Shown here in pieces: positions 1 to 6,161 of a DNA stretch of 10,937 nucleotides. The notes under the pieces were generated by a model. That model searched no databases. It was not told the DNA's origin and saw only the letters and a list, made by a program, of their open reading frames with translations. The stretch's first letter is position 1. Every line of letters begins with the position of its first letter. The position numbers were made by a program, and so were the translations under genes. Origin of the DNA: Peptoniphilaceae bacterium AM52-5BH (GTDB lineage: Bacteria; Bacillota; Clostridia; Tissierellales; Peptoniphilaceae); the NCBI GenBank assembly GCA_027669155.1, contig JAQEDR010000037.1:1-10937 (forward strand), written 5' to 3'.

Positions 1-72
1 ATGAGTTTTCTATTTTATTCTAGTGTCGCATTTAATTTTACAACTTATCATTTAATAAAATTCCTAAATCTA

Positions 73-101
73 TTGCAAATGATTTGCACTAGGTGTATGA
101 T
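73..101 (+). promoter_or_regulatory. Predicted sigma-A-type promoter of the zinc operon
   Basis: A -35 element TTGCAA (73-78, 4 of 6 matches to TTGACA) is separated by exactly 17 bases from a -10 element TATGAT (96-101, 5 of 6 matches to TATAAT). Transcription would start near 107-109, giving a leader of about 30 bases before the start codon at 139. The -35 element lies inside the left half of the first 7-1-7 inverted repeat, so a bound repressor would block RNA polymerase. The elements and spacing are read directly; activity is inferred. Confidence 0.65.
74..88. promoter_or_regulatory. Zur-like operator 1 (perfect 7-1-7 inverted repeat)
   Basis: TGCAAAT-G-ATTTGCA is a perfect 7-1-7 palindrome. 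This is the architecture of Fur-superfamily operators: Bacillus Fur, PerR and Zur boxes share an AAT-N-ATT core and differ in the outer half-site bases. Its position over the -35 of a zinc uptake operon makes a zinc-responsive repressor (Zur) the most likely ligand. The palindrome is seen directly. The regulator is inferred, and no regulator gene lies in the window. Confidence 0.7.
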
Positions 102-110
102 AATAACTAT

Positions 111-125
111 CGCAAACAATTTGCA
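111..125. promoter_or_regulatory. Zur-like operator 2 (imperfect 7-1-7 repeat)
   Basis: CGCAAAC-A-ATTTGCA repeats the layout of operator 1. The right half-site is identical and the left half-site matches at 5 of 7 positions. Its centre (118) is 37 bp from the centre of operator 1 (81), about 3.5 helical turns. It lies just after the predicted transcription start and four bases before the AGGAGG ribosome binding site. Two dimers here would clamp the promoter from both sides. The assignment to Zur is inferred from operon content and box shape. Confidence 0.6.
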
Positions 126-128
126 TAT

Positions 129-134
129 AGGAGG
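129..134 (+). promoter_or_regulatory. Ribosome binding site that fixes the znuA start
   Basis: A perfect AGGAGG sits four bases before the ATG at 139. Together with the lipoprotein signal sequence that begins exactly there, it shows that translation starts at 139 and not at the upstream in-frame ATG at position 1. The upstream frame would run through the promoter and both operators. Confidence 0.9.
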
Positions 135-138
135 ATAT

Positions 139-1080
139 ATGAAAAAGAATTTTAAAAGTTTATTTGTTGTAGTTCTTCTTGCCCTAGTTTGTATGACTTC
201 TTGCGGCAAGGAAGATAAAAATATAGAAAATACGGCTACTAACGAGCAAAACACAGAAGGTAAGAAGACTATTTATGCAAGCTTCTTTCCAGTAGCTGAG
301 TTTGTAAAGATGATTGGTGGAGATAAGTTTGAAGTTAAAACCATCATAAAAACGAGCGAGGAGCCACATTCCTTTGAGCTAACTAGTGATGCTATGAAAG
401 AACTTCATGGAGCTGACCTTATAGCTTATAACGGAGCTGGCATGGAGTCATTCATTGATGATTTGAAGGCGAATATCAAGGATGATGATAAGTTTTTGGA
501 CCTTTCAGCTGGTCTTAACTTACTTGATTCCTCTAAGGAAGGATCTGACATGACTTCAATAAATCCTCATACCTGGCTTTCAATCAAAAATGCCAAAGTC
601 ATGGTGGATAATATTTATAGGAAATTATCTGCCATGGATCCAGATAATGAGGGTTATTATAAGGAAAATTTGGACAAGGCCCTTGCTAAGTTCGATGAAC
701 TTGATAAGAAATTTGAAGATGGACTTTCTAATGTTAAATCTCAAGAGAAATATTTTGTAGTTTCTCATGCGGCCTTTAATTACCTAGCGGATGATTATAA
801 TCTTAAGCAAGTGGCTGTAACTGGGATTTCTCCAGATGAAGAACCGTCAGCCAAGGATCTCAAGACAATTGCAGACTTTGTGAAAGATAAGAATATCAAG
901 ACAATCTTTTTTGAGGGCAAGGCTACACCCAAGGTTGCAGAAACCCTAGCAAAAAATACGGGCACAAAGACATCTACCCTCTATACTATGGAAAATCTAG
1001 ATGATGACATGGTAGCTAAGGGATATGTTGGCCTAATGGAGGATAATCTCAAGGCCTTAGTAGAATCATTCAATGAATAA
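139..1080 (+). CDS. znuA: Zinc ABC transporter substrate-binding lipoprotein (ZnuA/AdcA family)
   Basis: This 313-residue cluster A-I metal-binding lipoprotein should capture Zn(II) outside the membrane and hand it to ZnuBC. Residues 1-22 form a signal peptide (basic KKNFK, hydrophobic VVVLLALV, lipobox MTSC) with the acylated Cys at 22. Candidate metal ligands are H77 (EEPHSF), H144 (NPHTW), H210 (VSHAAF) and E285 (TMENLD). Their spacing resembles what I recall for AdcA. A His at the third position, where manganese-type PsaA proteins have Glu, favours zinc. The segment between ligands 1 and 2 holds only one other His, so the His-rich loop of many ZnuA/AdcA proteins is absent. The start is chosen from AGGAGG at 129-134. 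The stop overlaps znuC by 8 bases, suggesting translational coupling. Regulation is probably by a Zur-like repressor at the two upstream boxes. Confidence 0.92.
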   Translation: MKKNFKSLFVVVLLALVCMTSCGKEDKNIENTATNEQNTEGKKTIYASFFPVAEFVKMIGGDKFEVKTIIKTSEEPHSFELTSDAMKELHGADLIAYNGAGMESFIDDLKANIKDDDKFLDLSAGLNLLDSSKEGSDMTSINPHTWLSIKNAKVMVDNIYRKLSAMDPDNEGYYKENLDKALAKFDELDKKFEDGLSNVKSQEKYFVVSHAAFNYLADDYNLKQVAVTGISPDEEPSAKDLKTIADFVKDKNIKTIFFEGKATPKVAETLAKNTGTKTSTLYTMENLDDDMVAKGYVGLMEDNLKALVESFNE

Positions 1081-1735
1081 GCCAATATTAAAGGTAGAAA
1101 ATCTTAGCTTTGCCTACGACAAAGACCTAATTCTTGATGGTATCAATTTTGAAATAAAAGAGGGAGATTTCGTGGCCCTTGTTGGGGCAAATGGTGTCGG
1201 AAAATCTACTCTCCTAAAGTTAATTTTGGGAGAGCTAAAGGCAAAGGTTGGTCATATAGAAATATTTTCCGATGATATTAGAAGAGATAGTCATTATAGG
1301 GATTTGGCTTATATATCTCAAAATGCTGTTACTTCCTACAGGAATTTCCCAACAACTATTGAAGAAGCAATCGAAATCCACATTTCCTACCAAAAAAAGA
1401 AAATAGACCCAAAAGATTTGATGGAAAGGTTAGGACTTTGGGATCATAGGAAGAAAGCCCTAAGCGATTTGTCTGGTGGACAAATTCAAAGATTTGCCAT
1501 AAGCCTAGCCCTTATAAAGGATGCAAGCTTAATTCTTTTAGATGAACCAACTACTGGAATTGATGAGGATTTTGCTAATGAATTTTTTAAAAGCTTGATT
1601 GCCCTTAAAGAAAGCGGCAAGACCATTTTGATAATAACCCACCAGCTTGATATGGCAGGAGCCTTCGTAGATTATGCTATTAGAATTAAGAGGGGTAAAG
1701 AAAAGATTATAAGCAAAGATGAGCTTAGTTTGTGA
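1073..1735 (+). CDS. znuC: Zinc ABC transporter ATP-binding protein
   Basis: This 220-residue cytoplasmic ATPase powers zinc import through ZnuB. All ABC motifs are present: Walker A GANGVGKST (38-46), Q-loop Q83 (ISQNA), signature LSGGQ (133-137), Walker B LILLDE (153-158, catalytic E158) and H-loop H190 (ITHQ). The length is normal for single-domain metal-type ATPases. The ATG lies inside the last codons of znuA (8-base overlap), and no strong Shine-Dalgarno precedes it closely (a GGAGG at 1038-1042 is about 30 bases away). Translation therefore probably depends on ribosomes finishing znuA. The family members ZnuC, AdcC and MntB are hard to separate by sequence; the zinc assignment comes from the binding protein and operon context. 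Confidence 0.92.
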   Translation: MNKPILKVENLSFAYDKDLILDGINFEIKEGDFVALVGANGVGKSTLLKLILGELKAKVGHIEIFSDDIRRDSHYRDLAYISQNAVTSYRNFPTTIEEAIEIHISYQKKKIDPKDLMERLGLWDHRKKALSDLSGGQIQRFAISLALIKDASLILLDEPTTGIDEDFANEFFKSLIALKESGKTILIITHQLDMAGAFVDYAIRIKRGKEKIISKDELSL

Positions 1736-1741
1736 GGAAAT

Positions 1742-2536
1742 ATGCTAGATATATTAGAATATGAATTTATGCAAAGGGCCTTTATTGTTGGAGGGCTCTT
1801 GGCTTTGATTTTGCCATGCATGGGCCAATTAGTTCTTCTTAAGAGGCTTTCTATGATTGGAGATACTCTATCTCACTCATCTCTTGCAGGGCTTACTATT
1901 GGTCTTGCCTTCGGTTTTAGTCCAATCCTTGCGGCGATTATTGCTTGTCTTCTTGCAGGCTTATCTATAGAGCTTATTAGAAATAAATTAAAGGCCTATC
2001 AGGAGATTTCGACAGTAATAATACTTGCAGCATCAATTGGTCTTGCTGGAATATTCTCATCCATGGTCAAAAACACGAATGCAATATCATCCTACTTATT
2101 TGGATCTATAGTGACTATCTCGGATGAGGAGTTTTATTTGGTAATAGGAGTTGCCATATTTGTACTTTTGGCCTATATGCTTTTGTACAAAAGTCTGTAT
2201 CTAACTATTTTTGATCCTCAAGCGGCTAAGATTATGGGAATTAATGTAAGACTTATAAATATTTTTATAACTTTCTTAACGGCCATTGCAGTATCAATTT
2301 CAGCTAAGACAATAGGGTCTTTGATAGTATCATCAATCTTGGTTATACCTAGTATTTGTGCAATGCAATATGCCAAGACTTACAAAAATACATTAATTTT
2401 ATCGATAGGATTCTCGATAATTTTTGTATTTTTAGGACTTATAATATCTTATTACCTAGACCTAAAACCAGGCTCAGTCATAGTATTGATATCTGTATTA
2501 TGGTTAATAATAAGCCTTTTTATAAAGAAAAAATAA
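1742..2536 (+). CDS. znuB: Zinc ABC transporter permease (ABC-3 family)
   Basis: This 264-residue integral membrane protein forms the zinc channel as a dimer with ZnuC. It belongs to the ABC-3 (ZnuB/AdcB/MntC) family. Family hallmarks include RLSMIGDTLSHSSLAGL near residues 35-52 and the cytoplasmic segment DPQAAKIMGINV before the later helices. About eight or nine hydrophobic helices can be seen, the last running to a basic IKKK terminus. It follows znuC after 6 bases, and a GAGGAAA ribosome binding site overlaps the znuC stop. The next gene starts 10 bases after its stop, so the His-triad gene is in the same transcript. Metal preference cannot be read from the permease itself. Confidence 0.92.
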   Translation: MLDILEYEFMQRAFIVGGLLALILPCMGQLVLLKRLSMIGDTLSHSSLAGLTIGLAFGFSPILAAIIACLLAGLSIELIRNKLKAYQEISTVIILAASIGLAGIFSSMVKNTNAISSYLFGSIVTISDEEFYLVIGVAIFVLLAYMLLYKSLYLTIFDPQAAKIMGINVRLINIFITFLTAIAVSISAKTIGSLIVSSILVIPSICAMQYAKTYKNTLILSIGFSIIFVFLGLIISYYLDLKPGSVIVLISVLWLIISLFIKKK

Positions 2537-2546
2537 AGGAGAAATA

Positions 2547-4838
2547 ATGAAAAATAAGAAAAAATTAGGAAGATCAGTCCTACTTGCTTGCCTATTTGCA
2601 ACAAGCCTTAGTGCCTGCTCCCTATTTAAGAACAAAGAAGCAAAAACACTTGTAAATCAGCCAGTAAAAACAAGTCAAATAGGAAAATATGTGGCTAAAA
2701 AATCATCCATCAAAAAGGATAAGACTACAGAAGTCCTAGTGGATGCTGAAATAAAAAAAGAAGACATAGTAAAGATTGTAAAACACGGTGATCACTGGCA
2801 TGTATTTACCAAGGATGGTAGAGAAAAGATAACCTATACCGATCCAAACAAGATGGAAAGTATCAACAACTTTGACATGGTAAGTGTAGTAGGCAAGAGT
2901 CAGTTAAAAAATAAAGATGTAGTTGCAATTAAAAAGCACGGCGATCATTATCATGTTTATTTAGCAGATGGAACAGAATATCTCACCTATGAAAACCCAT
3001 CAGCTCTGTTTCCAAACATCCCAATTGGAAGCTATGTAGGAAGTCACGGTTCACAAAACTCTAACGGGACTAAGGCAGAAAAGAGAGCCCAAAATATAAA
3101 AGTGAAAGAAAGGCTTGAAAGAGATGATGAAAGAGTAATAAAAATCCTAAAGCACGGAGACCATTACCATATTTACACATCAAAGGGCAATGAATTTGTA
3201 ACTTACGAAGACCCAAGAAGCCTATATCCAAATGCATCATACGGAATTTATCAGGGTAGCCATGGCAATAGAAAAGAAATGATAGCCAAAATACTCAAAG
3301 AAGATAAGGAAAAGCAAGCAAAAAACAAGGGCAAAATAGTAGATAAAAAACCAGAAAAACTACAAAAAGATAAGAAATTGATAAAGGTAGAAGATGAGAA
3401 TAAAACTCATAATGTAGTAAAAATCCTAAAACACGGTGACCACTACCATATCTATACAAAAGATGGAGATGAATATATAAGCTACACTAACCCTTCAAGC
3501 CTTTATCCAGATATCCCAATTGGTACTTATCACGGAAGCCATGGCGATGTAAATAAAGAAAAAAATAAAAAGCCAGCTGATGATAAAAAAGAAAATCCTA
3601 AAAAACCAGACCAATATAGGCCTGGACACATGGGAGCTTATAATAAATCAAGGATAGAAAACTTAAAAATAACCAGTATCCTAGGCAAGGAAAAAGTTGA
3701 TCGTTATGATATAGTTAAAATCCTAAAACACGGCGACCACTACCATATCTATGATTCCAAAGGTAGAGAAGGTGTAACTTATGAAAATCCTCAAGATATA
3801 TATCCAAAAGCAAACTTTGGTCAATATGAAGGAAATCATGGAAATAATAAGGATAACAAAAAGGACTTCACTTGGCCAGAAGGCATCACAAAAATAATAG
3901 ACCACGGTGACCATTGGCATCTCTACAGGGGAGATAAGGAAGTAGGAGTTGTAACAGAAAATCCAAAGACTCATTACCCAGATGCCGAATATATCAATGA
4001 TTCAAAAGACTATTCTCACGTAGAAGTAAATGATGGCGACCTATTTTCTTATGAAAGTGTTAAAGGCAAAAAAATAGCAGGTATAGAAAGAGTATTTGAC
4101 GATAGGTTTAAACTTATGGAAAGCTACGGAAAAATAACTGATGGTAAGGCAGCTTTTGGTCCAGGAGGTCAATATAAGGGGGGCGATGTCTTCTATTGGC
4201 TTCACGGAGACCACTATCACTACCTAAGCATAAAAGATTTGGTTAAAATGGAAAAGGCTGGAGAATTAGGCGATTTCACAGCTAAAGATATAGTAGCTAC
4301 CCTAAAATACAAGATGGAAAATCCAGAAGTAGAAATAGGTAAAGACTATGACGACGAAAAATCAGAAATTTTAAGATATAATATAATAACATTTTTGAAA
4401 AGAGCCTACCCAGAAGCCGATGTAAGCAATATCGAGCTAAACTTCTATGTATACGGGTCAGATGATTTGGTCTTCCATATAAGTGACTTCGAAGAAGTAG
4501 ATGGCAAAGTAGTATACAAAAATGGAAATCTTCCAGTAATGAAAAAAGAAGAAAAAGATAAGTCAGATGGCAAAGAGCCAGAAGAGTCTTCAGAAGATAA
4601 GAAAGAAGATAATCCTGAAAACAAGGAAGAAAAGGAAAGTAAAGTTAAGGAAGAAAAGAAAGAAATAGATCCAGAAGAAAAACAAGAAAATTTAGAGCAA
4701 GCTCAAGATGGTTATGAAAGCAAGGAAAAAGCAGAAATAGCTGCAAAAAAAGCCCTAGAAAGCGACTTTGCAAACAACGATTATGACATAATCCAAGGAC
4801 CAAATGGTAGGTGGTTCTATAACTTGAAAGTGAGCTAA
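2547..4838 (+). CDS. Seven-motif histidine-triad surface lipoprotein (Pht-like, zinc capture)
   Basis: This 763-residue exported lipoprotein has a signal peptide with lipobox LSAC and lipidated C24. Seven HxxHxH triads of the form HGDH(Y/W)H begin at residues 80, 131, 203, 296, 395, 453 and 553. Four near-complete 45-residue repeats (124-168, 196-240, 289-333, 388-432) run from the triad through a TYxxP turn to a final GSHG/GNHG. Lys-rich linkers separate them. Residues about 560-675 form a distinct, non-repetitive segment. A highly charged Glu/Lys linker (about 676-722) leads to a C-terminal module of about 40 residues (YESKEKAEIAAKKAL...GRWFYNL). Streptococcal Pht proteins have HxxHxH repeats, bind Zn(II) and work with the Adc importer and AdcAII. 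The operon position here (10 bases after znuB, AAGGAG at 2536-2541) supports the same role. It probably stores or relays zinc to the neighbouring binding lipoprotein. A complement- or host-binding role, as claimed for some Pht proteins, is possible but not visible. Confidence 0.85.
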   Translation: MKNKKKLGRSVLLACLFATSLSACSLFKNKEAKTLVNQPVKTSQIGKYVAKKSSIKKDKTTEVLVDAEIKKEDIVKIVKHGDHWHVFTKDGREKITYTDPNKMESINNFDMVSVVGKSQLKNKDVVAIKKHGDHYHVYLADGTEYLTYENPSALFPNIPIGSYVGSHGSQNSNGTKAEKRAQNIKVKERLERDDERVIKILKHGDHYHIYTSKGNEFVTYEDPRSLYPNASYGIYQGSHGNRKEMIAKILKEDKEKQAKNKGKIVDKKPEKLQKDKKLIKVEDENKTHNVVKILKHGDHYHIYTKDGDEYISYTNPSSLYPDIPIGTYHGSHGDVNKEKNKKPADDKKENPKKPDQYRPGHMGAYNKSRIENLKITSILGKEKVDRYDIVKILKHGDHYHIYDSKGREGVTYENPQDIYPKANFGQYEGNHGNNKDNKKDFTWPEGITKIIDHGDHWHLYRGDKEVGVVTENPKTHYPDAEYINDSKDYSHVEVNDGDLFSYESVKGKKIAGIERVFDDRFKLMESYGKITDGKAAFGPGGQYKGGDVFYWLHGDHYHYLSIKDLVKMEKAGELGDFTAKDIVATLKYKMENPEVEIGKDYDDEKSEILRYNIITFLKRAYPEADVSNIELNFYVYGSDDLVFHISDFEEVDGKVVYKNGNLPVMKKEEKDKSDGKEPEESSEDKKEDNPENKEEKESKVKEEKKEIDPEEKQENLEQAQDGYESKEKAEIAAKKALESDFANNDYDIIQGPNGRWFYNLKVS
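2763..4220 (+). repeat. Intragenic His-triad repeat array
   Basis: Seven copies of the HGDH(Y/W)H unit are coded here, their first His codons at 2784, 2937, 3153, 3432, 3729, 3903 and 4203. The complete 135-bp units are 2916-3050, 3132-3266, 3411-3545 and 3708-3842. The third, fourth and fifth motifs are closest at DNA level, each starting with AAAATCCTAAA followed by a nearly constant CAC-GGN-GAC-CAY-TAC-CAT-AT run. Copies 1, 6 and 7 are shortened or divergent, and copies 1 and 6 have Trp in place of Tyr. Such identity would permit copy-number change by recombination. Confidence 0.85.
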
Positions 4839-4845
4839 AATAAAG

Positions 4846-4877
4846 AAGCACTCGGCTATAAAAGTCTGAGTGCTTTT
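4846..4877 (+). terminator. Rho-independent terminator of the zinc operon
   Basis: A 10-bp stem (AAGCACTCGG at 4846-4855 with CTGAGTGCTT at 4866-4875, one G-U pair) closes a 10-base loop and ends in TTTT (4874-4877). It begins 8 bases after the stop of the His-triad gene, separating the zinc operon from the peptide transporter genes. The U tract is short, so some readthrough is possible. Confidence 0.85.
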
Positions 4878-5179
4878 AACTTGGAAAATTTTGGAGAACA
4901 TTAGATTTTGACCATGACTTAACTAAGAAGATAGGCAAACTAGGCAAATTAATTTAAAAAAAATTAAAACTTTGCAATAATTATGTGATAATTTCTTACA
5001 TAAATCCCTCAAAATCTAAAGTAAAAAAGCGAAAATATTCAAATTATTAAATAAAATTAAGAAAATGATTTAAAAATAAACTTTTGAAAATAAATTTTGA
5101 AATAAAAAATGGAAGATAAGTCCTCCAAATGCCTTAAGCATACACTTGGTAACCATTTCACTTAATTCCTTTATCACGC
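4878..5179. other. AT-rich intergenic spacer without a convincing gene
   Basis: About 300 bases of strongly A/T-biased DNA. No reading frame here has both a usable ribosome binding site and protein-like content; an 18-codon frame from 5109 has neither. Two small structures can be seen. One is a direct repeat TAGGCAAA at 4932-4939 and 4941-4948. The other is an imperfect palindrome TATGTGA-N7-TTACATA at 4982-5002. No RNA gene, riboswitch or insertion sequence end is recognised. Confidence 0.6.
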
Positions 5180-5208
5180 TTGTAATTTATTGTGATATAG
5201 TATATAAT
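5180..5208 (+). promoter_or_regulatory. Predicted promoter of the opp operon
   Basis: TTGTAA (5180-5185, 4 of 6 matches to the -35 consensus) and a perfect TATAAT (5203-5208) are separated by 17 bases. Transcription would start near 5214-5216, giving a leader of only about 15 bases that is mostly the AAGGAGG ribosome binding site (5219-5225). So short a leader leaves no room for a riboswitch, T-box or attenuator after this start, and regulation should act at the promoter. Confidence 0.75.
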
Positions 5209-5217
5209 TATTCACAA
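5190..5217. promoter_or_regulatory. Inverted repeat around the opp -10 element (possible operator)
   Basis: TTGTGA (5190-5195) and TCACAA (5212-5217) are perfect inverted arms with 16 bases between them, bracketing the TATAAT box. A second overlapping pair, TATCAC (5172-5177) and GTGATA (5192-5197), shares the middle arm. The layout could be an operator for a repressor of peptide uptake. The spacing does not fit the Rex or Fnr consensus, and it is clearly unlike the zinc boxes. Six-base arms in AT-rich DNA can arise by chance. Confidence 0.35.
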
Positions 5218-5230
5218 CAAGGAGGAGAAA

Positions 5231-6160
5231 ATGTTTAAGTACATAATTAAAAGAATTTTACAAGCTGTGGCAGTTTTGCTTCTGGTAACTTGTATAACTT
5301 TTTTTCTGATGAAATTAGTTCCAGGATCACCATTTGCAAGTGAAAAAATGCAATCCCCAGAAGTACTAGAAGCTTTGAACAAAAAATACGGCTTGGATGA
5401 ACCTTATTTGGTTCAACTTAAGAAATTTATAGTAAATGCAGCCAAGGGAGAGTTTGGAGTATCTTTGAAAATGCAAAAAGACAGACCTGTTATAGATATT
5501 ATAAAGGAGATGCTCCCAACTAGTGTGAAGTTAGGCCTTATTGCTCTTTTGTGGGCGACTATTGTGGGAGTTCCTTTGGGATCTCTTGCAGCCTATCATA
5601 GGGACGAGGGCCTAGATTCCTTTCTAAGAGTTCTAACTACTATAGGGATTTCTGCACCGGGCTTTGTTGTAGCGACTCTTTTACTTTTGCTCTTTGGAGT
5701 AAAGCTAAAAGTTCTTCCTACTATGGGCCTTGATAGTCGGAAGTCTTACATAATGCCTTGCTTTTCTCTAGGATTTTATCCTATGTGCTATATTGCAAGA
5801 CTTTCAAGATCTTCTATGCTAGATGCTATTGGTCAAGATTATATAAGGACTGCCAGGGCTAAGGGAGTTTCAGAAAGGAAGGTTTTGTTTAAGCATGCTT
5901 TAAAGAATGCTTTTATACCAGTTCTTACCTACCTAGGACCCCTAACAGCTGGAATTATTACAGGGTCTATGGTTGTCGAGTCAGTATTTTCAGTACAAGG
6001 ACTTGGGAGATACTTTATAAATTCAGTTCTTAACAGAGACTATCCAATAATCATGACGACAACTTTGTTTTTTGCCTTTATGGTAATAGTTATGAACCTA
6101 GTTGTAGACATACTCTACACCTTCATAGATCCAAGAATAGACTTGAGTAAGGGAGAATGA
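5231..6160 (+). CDS. oppB: Oligopeptide ABC transporter permease OppB
   Basis: This 309-residue inner permease subunit pairs with OppC to form the peptide channel. It has the usual OppB/DppB layout. A hydrophobic N-terminal helix (about 9-29) leads into an extracytoplasmic segment beginning KLVPGSPF and KKYGLDEPY, which is typical of the family. Several further helices lie between about 100 and 298. The EAA loop that docks onto the ATPases is RTARAKGVSERKVLF (206-220) followed by HALKNAFIPV. The C-terminus YTFIDPRIDL is a family signature. Length is normal. It is the first gene of the operon, with a strong AAGGAGG five bases before the ATG. Phe is coded almost only by TTT (18 of 19), unlike oppA downstream. 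Confidence 0.93.
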   Translation: MFKYIIKRILQAVAVLLLVTCITFFLMKLVPGSPFASEKMQSPEVLEALNKKYGLDEPYLVQLKKFIVNAAKGEFGVSLKMQKDRPVIDIIKEMLPTSVKLGLIALLWATIVGVPLGSLAAYHRDEGLDSFLRVLTTIGISAPGFVVATLLLLLFGVKLKVLPTMGLDSRKSYIMPCFSLGFYPMCYIARLSRSSMLDAIGQDYIRTARAKGVSERKVLFKHALKNAFIPVLTYLGPLTAGIITGSMVVESVFSVQGLGRYFINSVLNRDYPIIMTTTLFFAFMVIVMNLVVDILYTFIDPRIDLSKGE

Positions 6161-6161
6161 T

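Noticed and set aside
1..138. In-frame upstream extension of the znuA reading frame from the ATG at position 1
   Set aside because: It has no ribosome binding site, would hide the signal peptide, and covers the promoter and both operator boxes. The ATG at 139 has AGGAGG four bases upstream and a proper lipoprotein signal.
139..1735. Manganese or iron importer instead of zinc
   Set aside because: The third candidate ligand is His (H210), whereas PsaA-type manganese binders have Glu there. The fourth is Glu at an AdcA-like spacing, and the operon includes a His-triad protein. Zinc fits best, though metal specificity was not measured.
2763..4220. CRISPR-like or non-coding tandem repeat array
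   Set aside because: The repeats are in frame within a continuous coding sequence, vary at third codon positions and encode HxxHxH motifs, so they are protein repeats.
4645..4851. 68-codon - strand frame at the 3' end of the His-triad gene
   Set aside because: It is antisense to the Lys/Glu-rich linker, giving an artificial Leu/Phe/Ser-rich translation, and has no promoter or ribosome binding site support.
4972..4986. Possible third zinc-type box (TTGCAAT-A-ATTATGT) upstream of opp
   Set aside because: It keeps only the AAT-N-ATT core common in AT-rich DNA. The half-sites do not match TGCAAAT/ATTTGCA, and it is far from the opp promoter.
5109..5165. 18-codon frame ATGGAAGATAAG... before the opp promoter
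   Set aside because: No Shine-Dalgarno precedes it, it has no peptide-like features, and its upstream sequence is plain AT-rich spacer. It also lies before the predicted transcription start of opp.
5209..5230. Riboswitch or T-box leader for opp
   Set aside because: The predicted leader is only about 15 bases and consists mainly of the ribosome binding site, too short for a structured element.
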